Shown here piece by piece: positions 43,761-52,133 of a DNA stretch of 64,000 bases. The position numbers were made by a program, and so were the translations under genes. The first letter of the stretch is position 1; every line of letters begins with the position of its first letter. Source of the DNA: Erythrobacter aurantius (GTDB lineage: Bacteria > Pseudomonadota > Alphaproteobacteria > Sphingomonadales > Sphingomonadaceae); assembly GCF_023823125.1 (NCBI RefSeq), contig NZ_CP090949.1, positions 3,000,001-3,064,000 on the forward strand, written 5' to 3'. A model generated the notes under the pieces. It made no database searches, was not told where the DNA came from, and saw only the letters and a program-made list of their open reading frames with translations.

Positions 43761-44986
43761 GCCGCGGCCCCCACGGTGTTGAGCGCCGGATCAATGCCAT
43801 CGCGCGTCAGGATGCAGCTGGTGCCTCCGGGCGTGTACATCATGGTGACGCAGCGATTGCAGGCGGTGCATCCGGATTGCTGGACGGCGCCAGCCCGCAA
43901 CTGGTTGATGAAGGCGGGATCGTGGACCAGCGCCCGGCCCACCGCGATTGCGTCAAAGCCGTCATCCATCGCCTGCTCCACCCCTTCGCGGCTTTGCACC
44001 CCGCCGAGATAGGCAAGCGGCATCGACACCTCGCCACGCACCCGCAGCGCCAGTTCGCGCAGGTAATTCTCGCGGAACTGCACCTCGGGCGGTTCGGTGA
44101 GCGATTGCAGGAACATGCCGATACGCAGGATCGGATTGGACGGGCGGGCCCCACGCTTGGGCAGTGAAGAACCGAACATGGCGGTGATCGACTCGACATT
44201 CATGCCATTGGAAAGAACGGCCAGATGCGCGCCGTCCGCCTCGATCCGCCGCGCGACCGCGACACCGTCTTCGATCGTGTTGCCCTTGGGGCCGTCGGTC
44301 ATCGAGAATTTGACGATGACTGCCAGATCCTTGCCGACCGCATCGAGCACGCGTCCCAGCACTTCTGAAGGGAAATTCATCCGCTTCTCGATCGATCCGC
44401 CGAATTCGTCCCGGCGCTTGTTATACAGTTTCGAGACGAACTGGCTGAGCAGATATCCGTGCCCCATATGCAGTTCCACCGCGTCGAAGCCGGCCTCTTT
44501 CGCGCGCCGGGCGGCGGCGACGAATTCTTGCGTCATCGCGGCGATTTCGGATTCGTCCATCTTCTTCTTGAAGTAGCGGCCCGACATCACGCCGACTTTG
44601 TTGAACCCGCCCGAGGAGGACAGTGGCTTGTTGGTCTGCAGCGTGCGCTTGTCGAGGAAGGTAAAGCTGCCCGCGTGGGTGATCTGCGCGCTGGCAGCGG
44701 CGCCGTGCTTGTGAACGGCATCGGTAAGCGCGCGAAAATCAGCAACCGAATCGTCATCCAGAGTGGCCTGATCGACGAAAGTGCGCCCGTCCTTTGACGT
44801 GGCGCAATAGGCGACCGTGGTCAGCCCGGCCCCGCCCTCGGCGACCTTTTCATGGAAACGCGCCAGCCCCTTGCTGACGATGCCTCCTTTTGCCATTCCT
44901 TCATTGGTCGCCGCTTTGATAAAGCGGTTGCGCATGGTCAGGGGCCCGATCTGAAGCGGGCTGTATGCTTTTGCGAATGCGGACAC
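43757..44986 (-). CDS. NADH:flavin oxidoreductase (Old Yellow Enzyme family) with Cys-rich C-terminus
   Basis: A 409-residue TIM-barrel FMN protein: YSPLQIGPLTMRNRFIKAATNEGMA, SAQITHAGSF, AVELHMGHGYLLSQFVSKLYNKRRDEFGGSIEKR and AIAVGRALVHDP. It ends with GCTACNRCVTMMYTPGGTSC, a four-Cys pattern like the iron-sulfur site of 2,4-dienoyl-CoA reductase. The C-terminal pyridine nucleotide domain of that enzyme is absent. A GTG start at 44986 is chosen because GGAGAGGAG lies nine bases upstream; the ATG at 45055 would run through the promoter dyad. In bile-acid metabolism relatives reduce or form enones. Its role here is unproven. Confidence 0.78.
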   Translation of the reverse strand: MSAFAKAYSPLQIGPLTMRNRFIKAATNEGMAKGGIVSKGLARFHEKVAEGGAGLTTVAYCATSKDGRTFVDQATLDDDSVADFRALTDAVHKHGAAASAQITHAGSFTFLDKRTLQTNKPLSSSGGFNKVGVMSGRYFKKKMDESEIAAMTQEFVAAARRAKEAGFDAVELHMGHGYLLSQFVSKLYNKRRDEFGGSIEKRMNFPSEVLGRVLDAVGKDLAVIVKFSMTDGPKGNTIEDGVAVARRIEADGAHLAVLSNGMNVESITAMFGSSLPKRGARPSNPILRIGMFLQSLTEPPEVQFRENYLRELALRVRGEVSMPLAYLGGVQSREGVEQAMDDGFDAIAVGRALVHDPAFINQLRAGAVQQSGCTACNRCVTMMYTPGGTSCILTRDGIDPALNTVGAAA

Positions 44987-45043
44987 GTTTTTTCGCTCCT
45001 CTCCAACGCATTTCTCGAATGCCTCTGGCATTTTGTCAACTGA

Positions 45044-45076
45044 TTGCGTAATCATAGACAGTGAATTTTACGAATT
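45044..45076. promoter_or_regulatory. Steroid-regulon dyad, copy 3 (divergent OYE / SDR promoter)
   Basis: TTGCGTA (45044) and TTTTACGAATT (45066) start 22 bp apart. The right element is identical to that of the hsaA promoter (33070). It lies between the GTG starts of two divergent genes (44986 and 45092), only 15 bp from the rightward start. Confidence 0.65.
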
Positions 45077-45091
45077 TTGGGAGAGTTCGCT

Positions 45092-45856
45092 GTGAAATCA
45101 TCACTCAACGGCAAGGTCGCGCTGATCACCGGCGCCGGGCAAGGCGTGGGGCAAGGCATCGCATTGGCGCTGGCATCCGCCGGGGCGAAGATCGTGTTGT
45201 TCGGTCGCACCCTGGAAAAGCTCGAGGCGACGGCGCACGAAGTCCGGGCGCGCGGCAGCGAAGCGCTATCCGTGAGCGGCGATGTCTGTGACGCAGGCGA
45301 TCTCGAACGCGCGGTTGCCAGCGCGGGCGAGGCTTTCGGCGGGATCGACATTCTGGTGAACAATGCGCAGCAGGTTCCGATGGGCAAGCTGGCAAAAGTC
45401 ACCGACGAAGCGTTCGAAGCAGGATTCCGATCAGGCCCGCTCGCAGCATTCCGGCTGATGAAGCTGGTGCAGCCCGGCATGGCCGAAAGGGGTGGCGGGG
45501 TAATCTTCAACCTGGTCTCCTCCGCCGGAGTCCGCTGGGACATGGCGGGCTATGGGGCTTATGGCGCGATCAAGCAGGCGATGCGACCGCTGACCCGCGC
45601 CGCGGCGGCGGAATGGGGGACGGACAACATCAGGGTGCTGTCGCTCGCGCCCCACGCCAAGAGCCCCGGCCTCAAATGGTGGATCGAGAACAATCCGGAC
45701 GAAGCCGAAGCATTCTTCCGGACGATCCCGTTGCGCCGCGTCGGCGAATGCGAGGAAGACATCGGGCAAGCCGTCGTCGCGTTGTGTCAGCCGGAACTGG
45801 GTTATCTCACCGGCGCCACGATTCCGCTCGATGGCGGGCAGGCAAATTTTGACTGA
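45092..45856 (+). CDS. SDR family oxidoreductase
   Basis: A 254-residue SDR: ALITGAGQGVGQGIALALASAG, IDILVNNAQQVPMG (NNAQ instead of NNAG), NLVSSAGVRWDMAGYGAYGAIKQAMRPLTRAAAAEWG (Ser-Tyr-Lys) and YLTGATIPLDGGQANF. A GTG start at 45092 has GGGAGAG six bases upstream; a TTG at 45077 would lie inside the dyad. It is a single gene between two steroid-regulon dyads and probably a hydroxysteroid dehydrogenase. Confidence 0.75.
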   Translation: MKSSLNGKVALITGAGQGVGQGIALALASAGAKIVLFGRTLEKLEATAHEVRARGSEALSVSGDVCDAGDLERAVASAGEAFGGIDILVNNAQQVPMGKLAKVTDEAFEAGFRSGPLAAFRLMKLVQPGMAERGGGVIFNLVSSAGVRWDMAGYGAYGAIKQAMRPLTRAAAAEWGTDNIRVLSLAPHAKSPGLKWWIENNPDEAEAFFRTIPLRRVGECEEDIGQAVVALCQPELGYLTGATIPLDGGQANFD

Positions 45857-45909
45857 ACCGCCCACGGCAGCCATTGATATCATCACAAAAAGGCACGGAT
45901 GATGCCTGA

Positions 45910-45942
45910 ATGCGCAAATTTTGAGGGTTTCAATTTCGCAAA
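45910..45942 (+). promoter_or_regulatory. Steroid-regulon dyad, copy 4 (long rightward operon)
   Basis: ATGCGCA (45910) and AATTTCGCAAA (45932) start 22 bp apart. The right element matches the best copy at 7 of 11 positions, the weakest of the seven. It lies 56 bp before the operon's first start codon. An extra half-site TTGCGTG occurs at 45973. Confidence 0.5.
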
Positions 45943-45998
45943 TAGCGATTATTGTCATCTCAAATAATCGATTTGCGTGAGCTTGGGAGGGATTCGCA

Positions 45999-46871
45999 AT
46001 GTCTGATTCGAAAGTGGCGCTTGTCACCGGCGCGAGCCGTGGGGCAGGTGCAGGCATTGCCCGCGGCCTCGGCGAACTGGGCTATACCGTCTATGTGACC
46101 GGGAGGACAACCTCCCCCGGCAGCGCCAAGGGCTGGGACGGATCGGTCCTGCCGGGCACCTTCGAGGAAACCGCGCAGAACGTGACCGCACTCGGCGGGC
46201 GCGGCGTTGCGGTGCAGTGCGACCATTCCGATGACGAACAGATCGCCGAACTGTTCGCCCGGATCGCGCGCGACGAAGGCCGGCTCGACATGCTCGTCAA
46301 CAACGCCACCTACATCCACCACCAGCTGATCGAGAAGAAACCTTTCTGGGAAAAGGAACTCGACGCCGTGGGCATTCTCGATGTCGGCTTGCGCTCCGCC
46401 TATGTCGCCAGCTGGCACGCGGCGAAGATGATGGTGCCTCAGGGCAGCGGCCTGATCGCTTTCGGATCGTCTTTCGGCGCGAGCTGCTACATGCACGGTC
46501 CGGCCTATGGCGCGCAAAAGGCCGGGGTCGACAAGTTGGCGCATGACATGGAGCATGACCTGCGCGGCACCGGCGTTGTTGCCGTCTCGATCTGGATGGG
46601 CCCGCTGATCACCGAGCGATCGAAGATCGCCAGCGAGACCAATCCTGAGCAGTACAAGGATTTCATCGAGACTGCGGAGAACCCGGAATTCACCGCCCAC
46701 ATCCTCGACGCGATCGACCGTGCGCCCAATCGTGACGAACTTTCCGGCGGAGTCCACATCGCAGCGGAAATCGCGAAGGATCTGGGCATTTCCGATCGCG
46801 GCAAGGACCGGCCAAGCTACCGCGAGATGCTGGGCAGCCCGCCGCAAAAGAACCCGGCAGCGGTTTACTGA
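45999..46871 (+). CDS. SDR family oxidoreductase (DHRS1-like)
   Basis: A 290-residue SDR: ALVTGASRGAGAGIARGLGELG, CDHSDDEQIAELFARI, LDMLVNNATYIHHQLI, GSSFGASCYMHGPAYGAQKAGVDKLAHDM (Ser-Tyr-Lys) and VSIWMGPLITERSKI. The extended C-terminus and WMGP block resemble the DHRS1 group, some of which act on steroids. It is the first gene of the long operon with the CoA ligase, 11 bp upstream of it. Confidence 0.76.
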   Translation: MSDSKVALVTGASRGAGAGIARGLGELGYTVYVTGRTTSPGSAKGWDGSVLPGTFEETAQNVTALGGRGVAVQCDHSDDEQIAELFARIARDEGRLDMLVNNATYIHHQLIEKKPFWEKELDAVGILDVGLRSAYVASWHAAKMMVPQGSGLIAFGSSFGASCYMHGPAYGAQKAGVDKLAHDMEHDLRGTGVVAVSIWMGPLITERSKIASETNPEQYKDFIETAENPEFTAHILDAIDRAPNRDELSGGVHIAAEIAKDLGISDRGKDRPSYREMLGSPPQKNPAAVY

Positions 46872-46882
46872 GGGGACTGGGC

Positions 46883-48517
46883 ATGAGCGCATCCGACCCG
46901 ATACTTGATGCAATCACCGCACCGGGCTCGCCATTCGAACTGGCGAGCGTCGACGGGATCAAGCGGTTCGCCAATGCGCCCCAGAATCTCGACCAGTTCA
47001 TCTCCAGCGCACAGCGCCACGGCGACCAGGTCTTCATTGTCGAAGGCGATCGCCGGATCACCTTCGCAAAGGCTTTTGCCTTGCGCGACGCGCTTGCCGC
47101 CACGCTGGCAATCGAACCGGGTGACAGGGTCGCGATCTGCATGCGCAACCGCGCCGAATGGCTGATCGGCTATATGGCAGTGGTGCGCGCGGGCGGAGTG
47201 GTCGCGCTGATCAACAGCCGCGGTTCGCCCGATGAACTGGCAGCAGCAATCGGCTCAGTCGATGCCAAGATTGTGCTCAGCGATGAACACAGGGCGGAAA
47301 TGCTGCGCGATGGCGGGTATCAGGGGCGCATCATCGAAGCGGCAGATTTTCCGCCCGCCGGAGCCAGCTTCACGCCCCCTGCCCCGGCAGGGCCAGACGA
47401 TCCGGCTGCGATCCTGTTCACTTCCGGCACCACGGGCCGGGTGAAAGGCGCGGTTCTGACCCATCGCAACGTCATCACCGGCATCATGAGCATGCAGATG
47501 GCGGGGATGATGGTGCTGCACAACACCGCGCGACAATACGGAATTCCAGTGGAGCAACTGCTCGCCAGCATTCCGCGCCAGGCCGTGCTGCTGGTCTATC
47601 CGCTGTTCCACATTTCAGGCATGGGTGCATCGTTCCTGTCTCCGCTGGTGGCAGGGTCAAAAATCGTCATCCTGCCCAAATGGGATGCAAAGGAAGCCGC
47701 CCGCGCGATTGCGGATGAAAAGATCACGATGTTTTCGGCCGTACCCACCATGCTGTGGGACATGCTGCGCGAAGCACAGGCCAACGCCGTGGACCTGTCC
47801 AGCCTGACCAATATCGGCACCGGCGGTCAGGCCTTGCCGATCAACCTGCTCGACGGAATGCGCGAACTTTGCCCGCAGGCGGTCATGGGGACGGGATACG
47901 GCCTGACGGAGACAACCGGTACTGTGGCGATGGCAGTCGGTGAGGATTTCCTGCGCAAGCGCGCGTCTGCCGGTCGCGTCGTGCCGCTGGTCGAAATGCG
48001 GGTCGAGGCGCCCGACGGATCGGAATTGCCACGCGGCGAAGCAGGCGAGATTGTTGTCCGCAGCGCGCAGGTGATGCAGGGGTATTGGGGAATGCCCGGC
48101 GAAACCGCCGAAGTGCTGTCCGCTGACGGATGGCTGCGCACCGGCGATGTCGGCTATCTCGATGACGAAGGCTATCTCTTCATCGTCGACCGCAAGAAGG
48201 ACATGGTCATTTCGGGCGGGGAGAACATCTACTGCGCCGAGGTGGAGCGGGTGCTGTCCGAGATCCCCGAAATTTCCGAATGCGCGACTTTCGGAATACC
48301 CGATGATCGGCTCGGCGAATTGCTGGTTGCGGTGGTGCGGGCGGATGGCCTGACCGAAGATGCCGTGATCGCGCATGTGGGCGACAGGCTGGCGCGGTAC
48401 AAGGCCCCGGCCAAGGTCGTGTTTCTCGATCAGCCGCTGCCCCGCAACCATCTCGACAAGGTCGACAAGATCGCGCTGCGGGCGCGCTGGAACGAACTCG
48501 GAAAGGAATTGACCTGA
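46883..48517 (+). CDS. AMP-forming acyl-CoA ligase
   Basis: A 544-residue ANL-family ligase: ILFTSGTTGRVKGAVLTHRN (ATP loop), YPLFHISGMGASFLSPL, FSAVPTMLWDML, GTGYGLTETTG, LRTGDVGYLDDEGYLFIVDRKKDMVISGGENIYCAE and a C-terminal Lys in HLDKVDKIALR. It differs clearly from the FadD3 homologue at 17249, so it activates another carboxylate, possibly a steroid side-chain acid such as a bile acid. Its stop overlaps the next start by one base. The substrate is inferred only from neighbours (amidase, KshA-like oxygenase). Confidence 0.8.
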   Translation: MSASDPILDAITAPGSPFELASVDGIKRFANAPQNLDQFISSAQRHGDQVFIVEGDRRITFAKAFALRDALAATLAIEPGDRVAICMRNRAEWLIGYMAVVRAGGVVALINSRGSPDELAAAIGSVDAKIVLSDEHRAEMLRDGGYQGRIIEAADFPPAGASFTPPAPAGPDDPAAILFTSGTTGRVKGAVLTHRNVITGIMSMQMAGMMVLHNTARQYGIPVEQLLASIPRQAVLLVYPLFHISGMGASFLSPLVAGSKIVILPKWDAKEAARAIADEKITMFSAVPTMLWDMLREAQANAVDLSSLTNIGTGGQALPINLLDGMRELCPQAVMGTGYGLTETTGTVAMAVGEDFLRKRASAGRVVPLVEMRVEAPDGSELPRGEAGEIVVRSAQVMQGYWGMPGETAEVLSADGWLRTGDVGYLDDEGYLFIVDRKKDMVISGGENIYCAEVERVLSEIPEISECATFGIPDDRLGELLVAVVRADGLTEDAVIAHVGDRLARYKAPAKVVFLDQPLPRNHLDKVDKIALRARWNELGKELT

Positions 48518-49401
48518 TGGCTCAGGGATCAGGAATGCCCAAGGACATCGGCATCATCGACTGCATGCTCGGGATTCCGGAGGCGGAAGACCGCGGCGAT
48601 TGGTTCGCCAGCTTTCGCCCCTTGATCAAGGACAGGCAGACACTCGAACAGTTTTCGATGCCCGCGCAGTACATGTTCAAGGATATCCCGGCGAGCGGCA
48701 AGCAGGACGACTACACCGCATGGGTGGTCGAACAGATGGACGCGAACGGGGTGGAGCGCGCGCTGGTCGGCTGGAACGACAACGAGACATCGCGGCGGGC
48801 AAAGGAACGGTTTGGCGACCGCTTCTTCTTCGACCTGCCGATCGATCCCAACGGCGGAGTCGACGAAATCCGGCGCATTCGCCGGATCCATGCCGAAGTC
48901 GGACTTTCGGCGCTCAGCTGCTTCCCGGCAGGAACGCTGCCGCGGGTGGCGATCGATCACAAATACATGTTCCCCTTCTACGCCCTCGCTTGCGAGCTCG
49001 ACATTCCGTTCTGTGTGAATGCGGGTGTGCCGGGGCCGCGGATCCCGATGGAGACCCAGAAAGTCGAACGGATCGACGAGGTGTGCTGGTATTTCCCCGA
49101 GCTCAAACTGGTGATGCGCCACGGCGCGGAACCGTGGGAAGAGCTCGCGGTGAAGCTGATGCTCAAATATCCGAACCTGTATTATTCGACCTCGGCCTTT
49201 GCGCCAAAGCACTACCCCAAGGCAATCGTCGACTACGCCAACACGCGCGGCGCCGAAAAGATCATCTACGCCGGGTATTTCCCGATGGGCCTGAGCCTCG
49301 ACAGGATCATGCGCGACATGCCCAACGTGCCGTTCAAGGACGAGGTGTGGCCCAAATTCCTGCGCGAAAACGCGATCAGGGTTTTCGGGCTGGAAAAGTG
49401 A
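48517..49401 (+). CDS. Amidohydrolase-2 family protein lacking metal ligands
   Basis: A 294-residue TIM-barrel protein of the amidohydrolase_2 (ACMSD-like) family. The usual N-terminal HxH is replaced by M17-x-G19 (IIDCMLGIP), the strand-5 His by Asn168 (FCVNAG), and the strand-8 Asp by Tyr (AGYFPMG instead of GSDYP). His202 in MRHGAEPWEE remains. It probably does not bind the catalytic metal and may have another activity or a structural role. It lies between the CoA ligase and a Rieske oxygenase, one base overlapping the former. Confidence 0.72.
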   Translation: MAQGSGMPKDIGIIDCMLGIPEAEDRGDWFASFRPLIKDRQTLEQFSMPAQYMFKDIPASGKQDDYTAWVVEQMDANGVERALVGWNDNETSRRAKERFGDRFFFDLPIDPNGGVDEIRRIRRIHAEVGLSALSCFPAGTLPRVAIDHKYMFPFYALACELDIPFCVNAGVPGPRIPMETQKVERIDEVCWYFPELKLVMRHGAEPWEELAVKLMLKYPNLYYSTSAFAPKHYPKAIVDYANTRGAEKIIYAGYFPMGLSLDRIMRDMPNVPFKDEVWPKFLRENAIRVFGLEK

Positions 49402-49485
49402 CGGAGATGGGAAGTCTGCTCCGAACTGACTTTGCCGCGTGCGAGAGACAACCCCTCGCCGCCGGGACCAATTGAGGAAAGCGAT

Positions 49486-50610
49486 ATGACAGTCCCCGCA
49501 GCCGAAATGGACGCAAAGATGGATAGTGCAACCGATGCCCGCACCGCCCCTGTACTGGTGTGGCAAATGCTCGAAAACATGAGCAAGGAAGAACTGCTCC
49601 AGTGGCGACGCAGCGAACCCAAGAACCGTGCGAGCGTCAAAGAGCGCAATCTCGATATCGGCTATCCTTACGGATGGTATCCGGCGATGCTGTCGTCCGA
49701 TCTGAAGATCGGCGAAGTGAAGCCGCTGCGCTATTTCTCGACCGATCTCGTGATCTGGCGCGGCGAAGACGGCGGGGTCCGCATGCTTGATGCCTATTGC
49801 CGCCATCTCGGCGCGCATATGGGTTACGGCGGCAAGGTGACGGGCAACAACATCGAATGCCCGTTCCATTCGTGGCAATACAACGGCGAAGGCGTGGTCG
49901 AAACGATCCCCTATGCCACCCGCATTCCTCCGCAGGTCAAGCGGCCATGCGAAAAGCAATGGCACGTTACCGAAGCCAACCGCTGGATCTGGTTCTGGTA
50001 CCATCCCAAGGGTGCAGACCCGATGTGGGAAGTGGAGCACGTCAAGGAAGCAACCGATCCTGAATGGACCGATTATGACATCTTTGAATGGGATGTGTGG
50101 GGATCGCTGCAAAACATGGCCGAAAACGGCGTGGACGCGGCCCACTTCAAATACATCCACGGCGCCGCCGACATGCCCGATTATGACTTCGACTGGGGTA
50201 CCGGCGATCATCGGCGCGGGGCGCGGCTGTTCCTGAACCTGGGCACGCCCAAAGGCATGGTCAAAGGCGAAATCGCCTATCGCAACATCGGGCCGGGCCA
50301 AAGCTACACGCGCTTCACCGGGATTTGCGAAACGCTGCTGGTCGCCTGCATCACTCCGATTGACGAGGACCACGCCGTCTCGCGCTTCTGCTTCACCCAG
50401 CCGAAGGCCCAGAAGGAAGGGCCCGCCGGCGGTGCCGCGCGCGCGATCATCAAGGACATCTGCAAGCAGTTCGATCAGGACAAGGTCGTGTGGGATCGGC
50501 AGAAATACCTGCCCAACGCGCTCGTCTGCGGCGGAGACGGTCCTATCGGCAAGTTCCGCAGCTGGTACAAGCAGTTCTATGTCGACGACGGCGCAGGTTC
50601 GGCTGAATGA
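49486..50610 (+). CDS. Rieske oxygenase of the KshA type (first copy)
   Basis: A 374-residue Rieske monooxygenase. The 2Fe-2S ligands are C105/H107 (YCRHLGAH) and C125/H128 (CPFHSWQ). The iron site is N214-xx-D217-xx-H220-xxxx-H225 in NGVDAAHFKYIH, the arrangement of 3-ketosteroid 9alpha-hydroxylase oxygenases. The ATG at 49486 has GAGGAAAG upstream. It shares only partial resemblance with the second copy at 55299, so the two may hydroxylate different positions or substrates. The reductase partner (KshB) is not in the window. It overlaps the amidase by four bases. Confidence 0.8.
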   Translation: MTVPAAEMDAKMDSATDARTAPVLVWQMLENMSKEELLQWRRSEPKNRASVKERNLDIGYPYGWYPAMLSSDLKIGEVKPLRYFSTDLVIWRGEDGGVRMLDAYCRHLGAHMGYGGKVTGNNIECPFHSWQYNGEGVVETIPYATRIPPQVKRPCEKQWHVTEANRWIWFWYHPKGADPMWEVEHVKEATDPEWTDYDIFEWDVWGSLQNMAENGVDAAHFKYIHGAADMPDYDFDWGTGDHRRGARLFLNLGTPKGMVKGEIAYRNIGPGQSYTRFTGICETLLVACITPIDEDHAVSRFCFTQPKAQKEGPAGGAARAIIKDICKQFDQDKVVWDRQKYLPNALVCGGDGPIGKFRSWYKQFYVDDGAGSAE

Positions 50611-52133
50611 GCCATTCGCGCCGCGAGGCGATCAGGGCGGCAGCCATGACAGGGGTCGCCATTGCGGCGGGAGGATTGGGCACCATGACATCAGCGGCCA
50701 GTGCAGCGCTACCGGACTATGCGAGCCATGATGCCCTGTCGCTTGCCGCGCTTGTCCGCGACGGTGAGGTTTCGCCGATTGAGCTGCTGGAAGCGGCGAT
50801 CGGAAGGGCGCAGGAGCAGGACGCGCGGCTGAACTTCATCGCGCAGGAACTGTTCGACTATGCCCGCGAAAGGATCGCGGCGGGATTGCCCGACGGGCCG
50901 TTTCACGGCGTACCCTTCCTGATCAAGGACCTGCACATGCATATCGCAGGGCAGAGATCGGGTCAGGGCAGCCGGTTCTACAATGACTACAGGCCGGACT
51001 TCACCTCGGAACTGGTCAACCGGCACGAAGCGGCGGGCCTGGTGATCTTCGGGAAAACAACCACGCCCGAATTCGGCCTGACCGGGACCACCGAAAGCCT
51101 TGCCGAAGGACCGACGCGCAATCCGTGGAACCTCTCCCATAGCGCGGGCGGGTCAAGCGGGGGCGCGGCAGCGGCGGTGGCCGCAGGCGTGATCCCACTC
51201 GCGCATGCCAGCGACGGCGGCGGATCGATCCGCATCCCGGCAAGCAATTGCGGCCTGTTCGGGCTCAAGCCCAGCCGCGGGCGCGTGCCGATGGGGCCGC
51301 AGCGCACCGAAGGCTGGGGCGGCAATTCGACCAATGGCGCGATCAGCCGCTCCGTCCGAGACAGCGCGGCGCTGCTCGACGCGACGGCGGGGATCGAGCC
51401 GGGCTCGCGCTATTCCGCGCCTGAGCCGCAAGGCAGCTTTCTGTCGCAAGTGGGGGCTGATCCGGGCCGGTTGCGGATCGCGCTGATGCTCACCCCGATT
51501 TCGGGAGCGCCCGTTGCGCAGGAAGTAAAGGACGCGGTTCTGGCAACCGCGCGCCTGTGCGAATCCCTCGGCCATCATGTCGAGGAGGCCGCCCCCCGAG
51601 TAGACGCCGCCGCAATGGGAGCCGCGAATTTCGCGCTCATTTCGACCGCGCTCGCCAGCGATCTGGATGAAAGGGCGGCAGCCACAGGCCTGCCGATCAG
51701 TCCCGAAACGCTCGAGAAGATCACTCTGGGCTTTTACGGATACGGCCAGCAAGTGCCCGGAACGGCGGTCGCCAAGGCCAATGTGACCTTGCAGGAAATC
51801 GCCGTCGCGGTCGCTCGCTTCATGGACGATTACGACGTGATCTTGTCGCCCGTTCTGGCCGATCCTCCGCCAAAGCTGGGCGTGTTCGATCTCGACAAGG
51901 ACGACTTTGCCGCCTGGGGTCAGGCAGTGGGAGCGCACACTGCATTCACCGGGCTGTTCAACGCTACAGGACAGCCGAGCATGTCGGTTCCCCTCGGCAT
52001 GAGCCGCAAGGGACTGCCGATCGGATCAATGTTCACCGCCCGATACGGAGACGAGGCTGGCCTTCTGCGACTGGCCGGACAGCTCGAACGGGCAGCCCCC
52101 TGGTTCGGCAAAATACCGGAAGGAATAGCATGA
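50607..52133 (+). CDS. Amidase-signature hydrolase with Tat-like signal peptide
   Basis: A 508-residue amidase. The N-terminus SRREAIRAAAMTGVAIAAGGLG has twin Arg and a hydrophobic stretch ending SAASAA, so export by Tat is likely. The Ser-cisSer-Lys triad is Lys107 (FLIKDLH), Ser183 (GGSSGG) and Ser207 (GGGSIRIP). The family hydrolyses amides. In a steroid cluster, cleavage of glycine or taurine from conjugated bile acids in the periplasm is an attractive role. The gene overlaps the Rieske gene and the next SDR by four bases each. The substrate is inferred. Confidence 0.8.
   Translation: MSHSRREAIRAAAMTGVAIAAGGLGTMTSAASAALPDYASHDALSLAALVRDGEVSPIELLEAAIGRAQEQDARLNFIAQELFDYARERIAAGLPDGPFHGVPFLIKDLHMHIAGQRSGQGSRFYNDYRPDFTSELVNRHEAAGLVIFGKTTTPEFGLTGTTESLAEGPTRNPWNLSHSAGGSSGGAAAAVAAGVIPLAHASDGGGSIRIPASNCGLFGLKPSRGRVPMGPQRTEGWGGNSTNGAISRSVRDSAALLDATAGIEPGSRYSAPEPQGSFLSQVGADPGRLRIALMLTPISGAPVAQEVKDAVLATARLCESLGHHVEEAAPRVDAAAMGAANFALISTALASDLDERAAATGLPISPETLEKITLGFYGYGQQVPGTAVAKANVTLQEIAVAVARFMDDYDVILSPVLADPPPKLGVFDLDKDDFAAWGQAVGAHTAFTGLFNATGQPSMSVPLGMSRKGLPIGSMFTARYGDEAGLLRLAGQLERAAPWFGKIPEGIA

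Noticed and set aside
43757..45055. ATG at 45055 as the start of the OYE-family gene
   Set aside because: It would place the coding region across the promoter dyad and has no ribosome-binding site. The GTG at 44986 has GGAGAGGAG at good spacing and begins the conserved fold.
48529..50373. A 614-codon open frame on the minus strand opposite the amidohydrolase and Rieske genes
   Set aside because: There is no recognisable family, and the plus-strand genes carry the full Rieske and TIM-barrel motifs.
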